Part shown: positions 9,258 to 19,607 of the stretch, one piece after another
Position numbering within the stretch: position 1 is the first letter of the stretch
How the letters are laid out: every line of letters starts with the position of its first letter
Origin: Streptomyces sp. Ru71
GTDB lineage: Bacteria; Actinomycetota; Actinomycetes; Streptomycetales; Streptomycetaceae
DNA length: 64,000 nt
Direction of reading: 5' to 3'
Assembly: GCF_002920535.1 (NCBI RefSeq)
Contig: NZ_PQSS01000019.1
Location: 44,204 to 108,203, forward strand
The notes under the pieces: model-generated
Database searches by the model: none
What the model saw: only the letters and a program-made list of their open reading frames with translations
Told to the model about the DNA's origin: nothing
Translations under genes and position numbers: made by a program

Positions 9258-9688
9258 CCGTTCACCCTGTGTACCGCGCCGATTGACCGGCATTTCCACA
9301 ACGGCGGCACCACGGCACTCCGCTGAATTCACGCCGCGTCACGCGCCGAATTCAAGCCCCCGCACCCCTCCGCGCCCGTGTGACGTTCCCCACGCCCGGA
9401 GGCCTCGACAGGCGTGGCGCACTGTGCTGACCACCCCTCAAGGCGGCCACAGGGCGCACCCTTGTGTCCCGATTGATGAAACCCTGCACGAATCCTTCCG
9501 CTGTCGGGTTTTCGTTGTGTCCCCGCCCGGTTTCGCTCCGTGATGAGACCTCAACTCCACTGGCTGCCAACCCTGGTGCGGGCGCGGACTAATCTCGTCG
9601 CGAGAACATCGCCCCTTACCCCCGTGCTCGGCTGCGACACCCCTGCATGCCCGATACACGGAGTCAGACGCTCTGGAGAAACACGAGC
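9258..9688 (+). other. 431-bp intergenic region, no gene recognised
   Basis: No reading frame here has convincing codon usage and I recognise no RNA gene. Visible elements: a weak AAACCC/GGGTTT hairpin around 9480-9516 flanked by two TGTGTCCC copies, a -10-like TAATCT at 9590-9595 that could start the lipoprotein transcript, and a GGAGAA ribosome site at 9675-9680. Confidence 0.4.
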
Positions 9689-11293
9689 ATGAACCGCAAG
9701 ACTCTGGTGCTGCCGGCCATGGCCGGCCTGCTCGCACCCGTGCTCGCCGCCTGCGGCGGGTCCGACAGCGGCAGCTCAGGCGGCAACGCCATCGCCGTCG
9801 GCACCACGGACCGGTTCACCGCCACCAAGGACGTTCCCGCACCGCTGGACCCGGCCTACGCCTACGACGTCGGCACCTGGAACGTCCTGCGCCAGACCGT
9901 GCAGACCCTCATGATCCAGCCCAAGGGCGGCGGCCAGCCCGTGCCCGAGGCGGCCCAGAGCTGCGGCTTCACCGACAGCGGCAACGAGCGCTACGCCTGC
10001 AAGCTGCGCGACGGACTGACCTTCTCCGACGGCAGCCCCGTCACCGCGAACGCCGTGAAGTACTCCGTCGACCGCGCACTCGCCATCCAGGCCGACTCCG
10101 GCGTCGCGGGCCTGCTGTCCACCATCGACACCGTCGAGACGCAGGGCGACAAGGAGGTCGTCTTCCACCTGAAGACCTCCGACGCGACCTTCCCCTACAA
10201 GCTGTCCACCCCGGTCGCCGGCATCGTCAACCCCGCCGACTACCCCAAGGACAAGCTGCGCGAAGGGTTCTCCGTGGACGGCTCCGGGCCGTACACCCTC
10301 AAGGCCGAGACCGAGGGCGGCTCCGTCAGCAAGGCCGTGTTCACCAAGAACCCCTCCTACAAGGGGTCGCTGACCGTGAACAACGACAAGGTCGAACTGG
10401 TCTCCTTCGACAACGCCGACGCCATGGGCGCCGCGCTGGAGAAGGGCGACATCGACCTGATGACCCGCACCATGACGCCGGACCAGGTCAAGAAGCTGTC
10501 CGCCGACCCGGGCAAGAACATCGACCTGGTCGAGATGCCCGGCCTGGAGATCCGCTACCTCGCCTTCAACACCAGCGCGCCCACCGTCAAGACCAAGGCC
10601 GTCCGCCAGGCCGTCGCCCAGGTCGTCGACCGCGCCGCACTGGTCTCCCAGGTCTACGGCGACCAGGCCGAGCCGCTGTACTCGCTGGTCCCGGCGACCG
10701 TCACCGGCCACTCCAACTCGTTCTTCAACACGTACGGCGACCCGAGCACCTCCAAGGCCAAGTCGCTGCTGGACAAGGCCGGCATCTCCACCCCGGTCAA
10801 GCTGACCCTGCACTACACCACCGACCACTACGGCGCCGCCACCAAGCGGGAGTTCGAGGTGCTCCAGCAGCAGCTCAACGCCAGCGGTCTGTTCGACGTC
10901 CAGATCCAGGGCACCGCCTGGGACGCGTTCGTGCCCGCCCAGCGCAAGGGCAGCTACGACGTGTGGGGCATGGGCTGGTTCCCTGACTTCCCGGACGCCG
11001 ACAACTACCTCGCGCCGTTCCTCGACAAGGACAACTTCCTCAAGTCGCCGTACCACAACAGCGACATCATCAACCACCTGATCCCCCAGTCCCGGCGCCA
11101 GGCCGACCGGCTGGCCGCCTCCGGCAGCCTGACCGACATCCAGGACATCGTGGCCGATGACGTGCCCGTCCTGCCGCTGTGGCAGGGTAAGCAGTACGTC
11201 GCCGCACGGGACGACGTCACGGGCACCGCCTACGCGCTGAACAACACCTCGACCCTGCAACTGTGGGAGCTCGGCCGCGGTGTGAGCGGCTGA
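9689..11293 (+). CDS. Family 5 solute-binding lipoprotein (peptide-type ABC importer)
   Basis: Extracellular lipid-anchored binding protein of the dipeptide/oligopeptide type, 534 residues. The signal peptide MNRKTLVLPAMAGLLAPVL ends in the lipobox LAAC, so Cys22 should be lipidated. A Ser/Gly-rich linker follows, then the SBP_bac_5 fold with LRDGLTFSDGSPVTANAVKY, the typical family 5 signature region. I chose ATG 9689 because it starts exactly at the signal peptide and has GGAGAA upstream. No permease or ATPase lies nearby, and a close paralogue follows 66 bp later. The ligand is unknown. Confidence 0.92.
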   Translation: MNRKTLVLPAMAGLLAPVLAACGGSDSGSSGGNAIAVGTTDRFTATKDVPAPLDPAYAYDVGTWNVLRQTVQTLMIQPKGGGQPVPEAAQSCGFTDSGNERYACKLRDGLTFSDGSPVTANAVKYSVDRALAIQADSGVAGLLSTIDTVETQGDKEVVFHLKTSDATFPYKLSTPVAGIVNPADYPKDKLREGFSVDGSGPYTLKAETEGGSVSKAVFTKNPSYKGSLTVNNDKVELVSFDNADAMGAALEKGDIDLMTRTMTPDQVKKLSADPGKNIDLVEMPGLEIRYLAFNTSAPTVKTKAVRQAVAQVVDRAALVSQVYGDQAEPLYSLVPATVTGHSNSFFNTYGDPSTSKAKSLLDKAGISTPVKLTLHYTTDHYGAATKREFEVLQQQLNASGLFDVQIQGTAWDAFVPAQRKGSYDVWGMGWFPDFPDADNYLAPFLDKDNFLKSPYHNSDIINHLIPQSRRQADRLAASGSLTDIQDIVADDVPVLPLWQGKQYVAARDDVTGTAYALNNTSTLQLWELGRGVSG

Positions 11294-11359
11294 CGCACCT
11301 GCCCGGGGCCCGGGACCGGGCCCCGGGTCGTCGGAGAACCGAAGACAAGGCACACGTAC

Positions 11360-12940
11360 GTGAACATGCGCAACCAGTGGCCGGTCCTGCCCATCGTGGC
11401 AGGGCTGGCCTCCGGCCTGTTGACCGGATGTGGAACGGAGAACGGCGATTCCGGGGGGACCGGCTCCGCCGTGGTGATGGGGATGTCCGACGACGTCCTG
11501 GCCACGGACCCCGCCTCCGGATACGACCCCGGATCCTGGCTGTTGTTCAACAACGTCTTCCAGTCGCTGCTCAGCTTCCCCGAGGGAGCAACCGAGCCGC
11601 AGCCGGAAGCGGCGAAGAGTTGCGGCTTCACCGACACCCAGGCCCAGGTCTACCGGTGCACCCTCAAGGACGGCCTGAAGTTCAGCAACGGTGACCCGCT
11701 CACCTCGAAGGACGTGAAGTTCTCCTTCGACCGCATGCTGAAGATCAACGACCCCGCCGGTCCGGCGATCATGTTCCCGATGCTCGACTCGGTCGAGACA
11801 CCGGACGACAAGACGGTCGTCTTCCAGCTCAAGACCTCCGACGCGACCTTCCCCAGCAAGATCGCCTCCGGTGCCGGCTCCATCGTCGACCACACCCAGT
11901 ACGACGCGAACGGCCTGCGCAAGGACGGCAAGGCCGTCGGCTCCGGCCCCTACAAGCTGGACTCCTTCAACGACGAAGAGGCCGTCTTCTCCGTCAACGA
12001 GCACTACCAGGGCACCGCGAAGGTGAAGAACTCCGGCGTGACGCTGAAGTTCTTCCACGACGACCGGGCCGCCCTCAAGAAGGCCCTCCTCGACGACGAG
12101 ATCGACGCCGCCTACCGAGGCCTGAGCGCCGCCGACATCGCCGACGTACAGAAGAGCGGCAACAGTTCGGGCGTCGAGGTCATCGAGGGCACCAGCGCCG
12201 AGGTCCAGCACCTGGTCTTCAACATGAACGACCCGGTCGCCTCCAAGCCCGCCGTCCGCAAGGCCATCGCCTACCTCCTGGACCGCGACGCCCTCATCCG
12301 CGACGTCTACCAGGGCACCGCGACCCCGCTGTACTCGATCATCCCGGCCGGCATCACCGGCCACAACACGGCCTTCTTCGACACCTACGGCGCCCGCCCC
12401 TCCCGGTCCAAGGCCGCCGCCGCGCTGAACGCCGCCGGTATCAGCGGCAAGGTGAAGCTCACCCTGTGGTCCACGCCGTCCCGCTACGGCCCCTCCACCG
12501 ACGAGGAGCTGAAGGCGATAGCCGGCCAGCTCAACGCCAGCGGACTGTTCGAGGCCGACGTGAAGTCGGTGGCCTTCGAGCAGTACGAGAAGGACATCGC
12601 GGCCGGCAAGTACGGCGTGTACGTCAAGGGCTGGGTGCCCGACTACCCGGACGCCGACAACTTCACCGCGCCCTTCTTCGGCAAGGGCAACGTGCTCGGC
12701 AACAACTACACCAACAAGACCATCACCGGCAGGCTCCTGCCGCAGACCGCCGCGCAGAGCGACCGCGCCTCCACCGGCAAGGAGTTCGGCGAACTCCAGG
12801 ACATCGTCGCCGACGACATCCCCGTCCTGCCCATCTGGCAGGGCAAGCAGTACGCGGTCGCCCGGGACGGCGTCTACGGCCTGGAGTACTGCCTCGACGC
12901 CTCCACCGTGTTCCGCTTCTGGGCCCTGCACAAGGGCTGA
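11360..12940 (+). CDS. Family 5 solute-binding lipoprotein, paralogue of the preceding gene
   Basis: A 526-residue lipoprotein with lipobox LLTGC near residue 24 and the SBP_bac_5 signature LKDGLKFSNGDPLTSKDVKF. It shares many blocks with its upstream neighbour (FQLKTSDATFP, QLNASGLF, VPDYPDADNFTAPF, DDIPVLPIWQGKQY), pointing to tandem duplication followed by divergence. The start is GTG 11360 or ATG 11366; both precede the signal peptide. Probably co-transcribed with the first copy, as only 66 bp separate them and I see no strong terminator between. No transporter membrane subunits are encoded nearby. Confidence 0.9.
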   Translation: MNMRNQWPVLPIVAGLASGLLTGCGTENGDSGGTGSAVVMGMSDDVLATDPASGYDPGSWLLFNNVFQSLLSFPEGATEPQPEAAKSCGFTDTQAQVYRCTLKDGLKFSNGDPLTSKDVKFSFDRMLKINDPAGPAIMFPMLDSVETPDDKTVVFQLKTSDATFPSKIASGAGSIVDHTQYDANGLRKDGKAVGSGPYKLDSFNDEEAVFSVNEHYQGTAKVKNSGVTLKFFHDDRAALKKALLDDEIDAAYRGLSAADIADVQKSGNSSGVEVIEGTSAEVQHLVFNMNDPVASKPAVRKAIAYLLDRDALIRDVYQGTATPLYSIIPAGITGHNTAFFDTYGARPSRSKAAAALNAAGISGKVKLTLWSTPSRYGPSTDEELKAIAGQLNASGLFEADVKSVAFEQYEKDIAAGKYGVYVKGWVPDYPDADNFTAPFFGKGNVLGNNYTNKTITGRLLPQTAAQSDRASTGKEFGELQDIVADDIPVLPIWQGKQYAVARDGVYGLEYCLDASTVFRFWALHKG

Positions 12941-12975
12941 GCCGACGGCCGCCCGCCAAGGCCCGTGACACACGC

Positions 12976-13021
12976 AAGGGCGCCCCTTCCTCCACGATCG
13001 ACCGGGGGAGGGGGCGCCCTT
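12976..13021. terminator. Bidirectional terminator hairpin
   Basis: AAGGGCGCCCC (12976-12986) pairs with GGGGCGCCCTT (13011-13021), and the stem extends inwards through CTTCCTCC and GGGGGAGG. It lies between the convergent lipoprotein and response-regulator genes and can serve both. Confidence 0.8.
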
Positions 13022-13052
13022 GTTCCGTGCCGGGGGCCGGCGGAACGGCCGG

Positions 13053-13724
13053 CTACTGCGCGCCCGGACGCACCAGACCGCTCTCGTACGCGTACACCGC
13101 GGCCTGCACCCGGTCACGCAGACCCAGCTTGGTCAGCACGTGACCCACATGCGTCTTGACCGTCGTCTCACTGACGAACAGGTCCGCGGCGATCTCGGCG
13201 TTGGACAGGCCGCGGGCGACCAGCTTCAGCACCTCGACCTCACGGTCGGTCAGCGTGTGCAGCGTGTCCGGGACCGGCTCCTCGCCCGACGGCAGATGAG
13301 TGGCGTACTTGTCCAGCAGCCGCCGCGTGATGCTGGGCGCCAGCATCGCCTCACCGGCCGCCACCACCCGGATCGCCTGCACCAGCTCGTTGGCGGGCGC
13401 GTCCTTCAGCAGGAAGCCGCTGGCCCCGGCGCGCAGCGCCTCCACGACGTACTCGTCGAGGTCGAACGTGGTCAGCACCAGCACCTTGGCCGGACCGTCC
13501 CGCTCCGGCCCGGTGATCTGCCGGGTCGCCTCGACACCGTCCATCCGGGGCATCCGGATGTCCATCAGCACCACATCGGGCTGCAGGGCACGCACCTGGT
13601 CGAGCGCCTGGAGGCCGTCCCCGGCCTCGCCGACGACCGCGATGTCCTGCTCGGCCTCCAGAATCATCCGGAAGCCCGTACGCAGCAGCGGCTGGTCGTC
13701 GACCAGTAGGACACGGATGGCCAC
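13053..13724 (-). CDS. NarL/FixJ-type response regulator (orphan)
   Basis: Two-component response regulator of 223 residues. The receiver domain carries VLLVDDQPLLR (acidic pocket), phospho-acceptor Asp in VVLMDIRMPRMDG, the switch Thr in VLVLTTFDLDEY and Lys in GFLLKDAP. The C-terminal LuxR helix-turn-helix reads LTDREVEVLKLVARGLSNAEIA. It starts at GTG 13724 after GAAGGAG. No histidine kinase gene is adjacent, so the partner must be elsewhere. It lies 81 bp downstream of the RecB-type nuclease gene on the same strand. Confidence 0.95.
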   Translation of the reverse strand: MAIRVLLVDDQPLLRTGFRMILEAEQDIAVVGEAGDGLQALDQVRALQPDVVLMDIRMPRMDGVEATRQITGPERDGPAKVLVLTTFDLDEYVVEALRAGASGFLLKDAPANELVQAIRVVAAGEAMLAPSITRRLLDKYATHLPSGEEPVPDTLHTLTDREVEVLKLVARGLSNAEIAADLFVSETTVKTHVGHVLTKLGLRDRVQAAVYAYESGLVRPGAQ

Positions 13725-13805
13725 GTGAGTCTCCTTCGCTCGTCCGGCCCCATTCTGCCCTGACCCGCCCGCCAGTTCGGCCCCAGGGGGACGCGGCCCG
13801 GCCGG

Positions 13806-15482
<1,677 letters not shown>

Positions 15483-15660
15483 GCCCCCAGACCTTACGGC
15501 CCGGCACTGACAGCGACCCAACCCGGCGGCGCGGCACGAGGGGTACGGCACGGCGAACACAGGGGGTGCCGGGGCGGAACGCGCCGCCACGGACGCATAC
15601 CATCGACCCGAGACCCTTCCGGCCGGCCGGCTCGGAAGACGCTTCGAACGAGGGGACACC

Positions 15661-17187
15661 GTGGACGAGAGCGGCCGGAGCGCGCAGCCGCGGTCGGGCG
15701 ACGACGAGGCGGCCGAGCAACACGCAGGTCCGCCCACCCCGCCCGCCGCCCCCGCACACCCCGAGCCGCCCGAGAGCCACGGGGCGTCCGAGGAACCCCG
15801 GGAAGAGGGGACGGCCCACACACCGGCCCCGAAGCCCACGGCACCGGACCCCGCCGCCCCGTCGGACCGCCCGAGCGAGCAGCCCGCCCCCGGCGAGCAA
15901 GCCCCCGCCGGCTCCGGCGAGACCCAGGGCACCCCCCACCAGCCCCCCACCCCGGACCTGCACCCCGACCGCAGCCACGCCCACTCCGCCCCCGAACGGC
16001 ACACCCCCGCCGGCAAACGCCCCCCGCGGCCCCCGGAGCCGCGCAGCGGCCTGCTCATGGGACGCCCCTTCGGCGTGCCCGTCTACGTGGCGCCCAGCTG
16101 GTTCCTCGTCGCCGCCCTGATCACCTGGGTCTTCGGCGGCCAGCTCGACCGCGTGCTCCCCGAACTCGGAGCCGCCCGCTACCTCGTCTCCCTCTTCTTC
16201 GCGGTCGCCTTCTACGCCTCCGTGCTCGTCCACGAACTCGCCCACACCGTCGCCGCCCTCCGCTTCAAGCTCCCGGTGCGCCGCATCCAGCTCCAGTTCT
16301 TCGGCGGCGTCAGCGAGATCGAGAAGGAGGCCGAGACCCCCGGCCGGGAGTTCTGGCTGGCCTTCGTCGGCCCCCTGCTCTCCCTCGTCCTGGCCGGCGT
16401 CTTCTACCTCGCCATGCAGCCCGTCGAGCCCGGCACCGTCCCCGGCGTGCTGCTCGCCGGGCTGATGGTCTCCAACCTCATCGTGGCGATCTTCAACCTG
16501 CTGCCCGGCCTCCCCCTGGACGGCGGCCGCATGCTCCGCGCCGTCGTCTGGAAGATCACCGGCAGGCCCATGAGCGGCACCGTCGCCGCCGCCTGGGTCG
16601 GCCGCGCCCTCGCCGTCTCCGTCCTGATCGGCCTGCCGCTGCTCACCCAGTCCGGCGCGCTCGGCTCCACCGCCGAGGACAACGTCGGCATGGACACCGT
16701 CACCGACGCCCTGCTCGCCGCCATCCTCGCCGCGATCATCTGGACCGGAGCCGGCAACAGCCTGCGCGTCGCCCGGCTGCGCGAGCACCTGCCCGAACTG
16801 CGCGCCCGCAACCTCACCCGGCGCGCGGTCCCCGTGCACACCGACACCCCGCTCTCCGAAGCCCTGCGCCGCGCCAACGACGCCGGCGCCCGCGCCCTCG
16901 TCGTCGTCGACACCGACGGCGAACCCGTCTCCCTGGTCCGCGAGGCCGCCATCGTCGGCGTCCCCGAACACCGCCGCCCCTGGGTCGCGGTCAGCGGCCT
17001 CGCCCAGGAGATCACCGACGGTATGCGGGTCTCCGCCGAACTCGCCGGCGAGGACCTCCTGGAGGTCCTGCGCGCCACCCCCGCCACCGAGTACCTGGTG
17101 GTCGAGGAGACCGGCGAGATCTACGGCGTCCTCTCCGCCGCCGACGTCGAGCGCGCCTTCGTCAAGGCCATGGCCCGCCCCTCCTAG
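15661..17187 (+). CDS. Site-2-type zinc metalloprotease (M50) with CBS pair
   Basis: Polytopic membrane metalloprotease of 508 residues, of the intramembrane S2P class that cleaves membrane-embedded regulatory proteins. Zinc motif: VLVHELAHTVAA (HExxH). The second motif LLPGLPLDGGR supplies the third ligand. The two motifs are embedded in six or so hydrophobic segments (residues about 140-370). A tandem CBS region follows (residues about 395-500), the arrangement of Rip3-like/SpoIVFB-group enzymes with a cytosolic ligand-sensing module. The first 130 residues are Pro/Glu-rich and probably disordered. GTG 15661 follows GAGGGG; a shorter start near the RSGLLMGRPF segment is possible. Confidence 0.92.
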   Translation: MDESGRSAQPRSGDDEAAEQHAGPPTPPAAPAHPEPPESHGASEEPREEGTAHTPAPKPTAPDPAAPSDRPSEQPAPGEQAPAGSGETQGTPHQPPTPDLHPDRSHAHSAPERHTPAGKRPPRPPEPRSGLLMGRPFGVPVYVAPSWFLVAALITWVFGGQLDRVLPELGAARYLVSLFFAVAFYASVLVHELAHTVAALRFKLPVRRIQLQFFGGVSEIEKEAETPGREFWLAFVGPLLSLVLAGVFYLAMQPVEPGTVPGVLLAGLMVSNLIVAIFNLLPGLPLDGGRMLRAVVWKITGRPMSGTVAAAWVGRALAVSVLIGLPLLTQSGALGSTAEDNVGMDTVTDALLAAILAAIIWTGAGNSLRVARLREHLPELRARNLTRRAVPVHTDTPLSEALRRANDAGARALVVVDTDGEPVSLVREAAIVGVPEHRRPWVAVSGLAQEITDGMRVSAELAGEDLLEVLRATPATEYLVVEETGEIYGVLSAADVERAFVKAMARPS

Positions 17188-17235
17188 GCCCTCCCAGGCC
17201 CCGGCCCGGTGGTCAACGCCCCCGGCAAACCCCGG

Positions 17236-17250
17236 TACGCTGGTCACATG
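17236..17250 (+). promoter_or_regulatory. Promoter for a probably leaderless trmI transcript
   Basis: TACGCT (17236-17241) is followed by six bases and then the ATG at 17248, so the first transcribed base would be the A of the start codon. No Shine-Dalgarno sequence precedes the ATG. The -35 is not clear. Confidence 0.5.
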
Positions 17251-18150
17251 TCCGAACCGACCGGTGCCGCCCGCCGCCGCGGGCCCTTCAAGGTCGGGGA
17301 CCAGGTACAGCTGACCGACCCCAAGGGTCGCCACTACACGTTCACGCTCGAAGCCGGGAAGAACTTCCACACCCACAAGGGGTCCTTCCCGCACGACGAA
17401 CTGATCGGCGCTCCCGAGGGCAGCGTTGTCCGCACCACCGGCAACGTCGCCTACCTCGCGCTGCGCCCCCTGCTCCCCGACTACGTCCTGTCCATGCCCC
17501 GCGGGGCAGCCGTCGTCTACCCCAAGGACGCGGGGCAGATCCTCGCCTTCGCCGACATCTTCCCCGGCGCCCGCGTCGTGGAGGCCGGCGTCGGCTCCGG
17601 CTCGCTCAGCAGCTTCCTGCTGCGGGCCATCGGCGACCAGGGCATGCTGCACAGCTACGAGCGGCGCGAGGACTTCGCCGAGATCGCCAAGCAGAACGTG
17701 GAGCGCTACTTCGGCGGCCCGCACCCGGCCTGGCAGCTCACCGTCGGCGACCTCCAGGACAACCTGTCCGACACCGACGTCGACCGCGTCATCCTCGACA
17801 TGCTCGCCCCCTGGGAGTGCCTGGAGGCCGTCTCCAAGGCGCTGGTGCCCGGCGGCATCGTCTGCTGCTACGTCGCCACCACCACCCAGCTCGCCCGGAC
17901 CGTGGAGTCCATCCGGGAGATCGGCTGCTTCAACGAGCCGACCGCCTGGGAGACCATGATCCGCAACTGGCACATCGAGGGCCTCGCCGTCCGCCCGGAC
18001 CACCGGATGATCGGCCACACCGGCTTCCTGCTCACCGCCCGCCGCCTCGCCGACGGCGTCGAGCCGCCCATGCGCCGCCGCCGCCCCGCCAAGGGCGCCT
18101 ACGGCGAGGACTACAGCGGCCCCAACGCCGACGGAGGCCTCGGCCGCTGA
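17248..18150 (+). CDS. trmI: tRNA (adenine-58-N1)-methyltransferase, TrmI type
   Basis: SAM-dependent methyltransferase that makes m1A58 in the T-loop of tRNA, normally as a homotetramer. The 300-residue protein has an N-terminal beta-rich domain, then motif I VVEAGVGSGSLSSFLLRAIG, the acidic post-I segment HSYERREDF, and the catalytic-loop region VILDMLAPWECLE. The C-terminus is basic. I chose ATG 17248 because the in-frame upstream ATG (17209) adds 13 residues lacking family similarity and the downstream one fits the -10 spacing of a leaderless start. It lies downstream of the S2P protease, as in other Streptomyces. Confidence 0.93.
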   Translation: MSEPTGAARRRGPFKVGDQVQLTDPKGRHYTFTLEAGKNFHTHKGSFPHDELIGAPEGSVVRTTGNVAYLALRPLLPDYVLSMPRGAAVVYPKDAGQILAFADIFPGARVVEAGVGSGSLSSFLLRAIGDQGMLHSYERREDFAEIAKQNVERYFGGPHPAWQLTVGDLQDNLSDTDVDRVILDMLAPWECLEAVSKALVPGGIVCCYVATTTQLARTVESIREIGCFNEPTAWETMIRNWHIEGLAVRPDHRMIGHTGFLLTARRLADGVEPPMRRRRPAKGAYGEDYSGPNADGGLGR

Positions 18151-18175
18151 GCCGGGCCGACAACGGCTTCAACGC

Positions 18176-18234
18176 GACGACGCCGCCGCCCAGTTCCCGC
18201 ACCCCGCGTGGAACTCGGCGGCGGCGCCGTCGTC
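18176..18234 (+). terminator. Terminator after trmI
   Basis: A long hairpin: GACGAC and CCGCCGCC plus AGTTCC on the left pair with GGAACT, GGCGGCGG and GTCGTC on the right, around a 12-base loop, with single-base bulges. It lies 26 bp past the trmI stop and ends in TT. Confidence 0.75.
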
Positions 18235-18375
18235 TTGAGCCGCCCACCCGGCACCCGCCACCGCCCGGCCCGCAAGCCGGAGAACAAGCCGCACCCCCGC
18301 CGTTCCCCCGCACTGTGACGTGTGGCACCATGCTGGCCACCCCCACCGGCACAGCCCTCACAGGAGACGCTCCTA

Positions 18376-18942
18376 GTGCAGCAACCCGCCGTCCCGGAAC
18401 TGGCCCACACGCACACCCGCCCCATCCACTGGCTGGCGACCGCCACCGCCCTCGCCGGCGTCGTGGCGCTCTCCTCGCTCCTGCAACCCCGCACGGCCAC
18501 GGCTGCCCCGACCCCCGGCGCGGAAACCACCACCGTCGCCGCCCCCGCCACCGCCGGCGTCGACTTCCCCCTGGACTGCGGACCCGTCAAGGCCGTCGTC
18601 GCCAAGCAGGCCACCGGAGACCTCGACGGCGACCACCGGCCCGAGACCGTCGCCGTCGTCCACTGCGACGCCCCCATGGGCACCCCGCCCGACGGCGTCT
18701 ACGTCCTCACGCGCGCCTCCGGCACCGGCCTGCCCCGCATCGTCGCGACCCTGGCCGACCCCAAGGACCGCACCAACGTCACCGACATCGCCGTACGCGA
18801 CCGAGCCGTGCACGGCACTCTGCTCGGCTACTCCTCCGACGACGTGCCCGCCTGCTGCCCCGACATCCGGCAGAGCGTGAAGTGGCAGTGGAAGGACGGC
18901 GCGTTCGTACGGTCCACCCCCGCCCAGGCCCGCAGCGTGTGA
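18376..18942 (+). CDS. Exported or membrane-anchored hypothetical protein
   Basis: I do not recognise this 188-residue protein as a named family. One hydrophobic helix (residues about 20-40, WLATATALAGVVALSSLL) ends in an Ala-rich stretch TATAAPTPG, suggesting a signal or anchor helix. The exported part contains GDLDGDHRPETVAVVHC, which resembles an FG-GAP-like calcium-binding repeat, and four Cys in two pairs that could form disulphides. The start is GTG 18376, five bases after AGGAG; the AGGAG and the following CTCCT could form a small hairpin. It stands alone between two terminators. Confidence 0.7.
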   Translation: MQQPAVPELAHTHTRPIHWLATATALAGVVALSSLLQPRTATAAPTPGAETTTVAAPATAGVDFPLDCGPVKAVVAKQATGDLDGDHRPETVAVVHCDAPMGTPPDGVYVLTRASGTGLPRIVATLADPKDRTNVTDIAVRDRAVHGTLLGYSSDDVPACCPDIRQSVKWQWKDGAFVRSTPAQARSV

Positions 18943-18980
18943 CCCACGCCACGACGGTGTGAGAAATCAGACAATCGACA

Positions 18981-19014
18981 GGGCGGTCACCGGGCGCATG
19001 CCCCGTGACCGCCC
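18981..19014. terminator. Bidirectional terminator hairpin
   Basis: GGGCGGTCAC (18981-18990) pairs with GTGACCGCCC (19005-19014) with further GC pairing inside the loop. It lies between the convergent exported-protein and ferredoxin genes. Confidence 0.8.
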
Positions 19015-19058
19015 TCGAATCCGTCTTGAAGACGACTTAACGCCCGGCGCCCGAACCG

Positions 19059-19358
19059 TCACTCAGCGTCCGGGCCGTACACCTCCACCCGGTCCGAGAC
19101 CCGGCGGACATGGATGCACTCGCCCGGACACTCACGCGCGGAATCCACCACGTCCGTCAGCAGCGGCAACGGCACCGGCGCCGCCGCACCCGGCGCCTGC
19201 AGCAGCTCGTCGCCGGCACCCCTGACATACGCCAGACCGTCGATGTCCAGCTCGAACACCTCCGGCGCGTACTGGACACAGATGCCGTCGCCGGTGCACA
19301 GGTCCTGATCGATCCAGACCTCCAGCGCCTCGCCGCCGGACGCGGCCTCCTGCTGCAC
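19059..19358 (-). CDS. Single-cluster ferredoxin
   Basis: Small acidic electron carrier, 99 residues, of the actinobacterial single-cluster ([3Fe-4S] or [4Fe-4S]) type that often feeds cytochromes P450. Cluster residues lie in LCTGDGICVQYAPEVF (C-x5-C) and the downstream ECPGECIHV. Two GTG codons are possible starts (19364 and 19358). The AGGAG on the minus strand is 2 bases from the first and 8 from the second, so I prefer 19358. No partner reductase is adjacent; it diverges from the proteasome ATPase gene. Confidence 0.9.
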   Translation of the reverse strand: MQQEAASGGEALEVWIDQDLCTGDGICVQYAPEVFELDIDGLAYVRGAGDELLQAPGAAAPVPLPLLTDVVDSARECPGECIHVRRVSDRVEVYGPDAE

Positions 19359-19607
19359 GGTCACCTCTCCTGCCGTTTACGGTCGAGCCGCACGGGAACG
19401 ATGCAGGCTCTGACGGGTGTTGAACACTTCGACCCTACCTGGGCCCGCTTTCCAATCATGTTCGGTGGGTATTCCCCTGGCGTGAGGGAGAGCGCAAGGG
19501 TGAAGATCGGACACACCCCGACCGTCTTTGTGATCTAGGGGTTTCAATCGACACCCGCCCAGGTAGGGTCTGGAAGCGTCCAGCTCCCCTTGGAGGAGGT
19601 GAGGACC

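Noticed and set aside
4503..9332. Very long open frame on the minus strand opposite metH (about 1600 codons)
   Set aside because: Codon composition is the mirror of metH third-position GC; the translation is low-complexity Gly/Val/Ala/Leu without domains. It is a shadow frame.
19541..19569. Arc promoter as a RecA-NDp site
   Set aside because: TAGGGT is present but the nine bases eight positions upstream do not resemble TTGTCRGTG.
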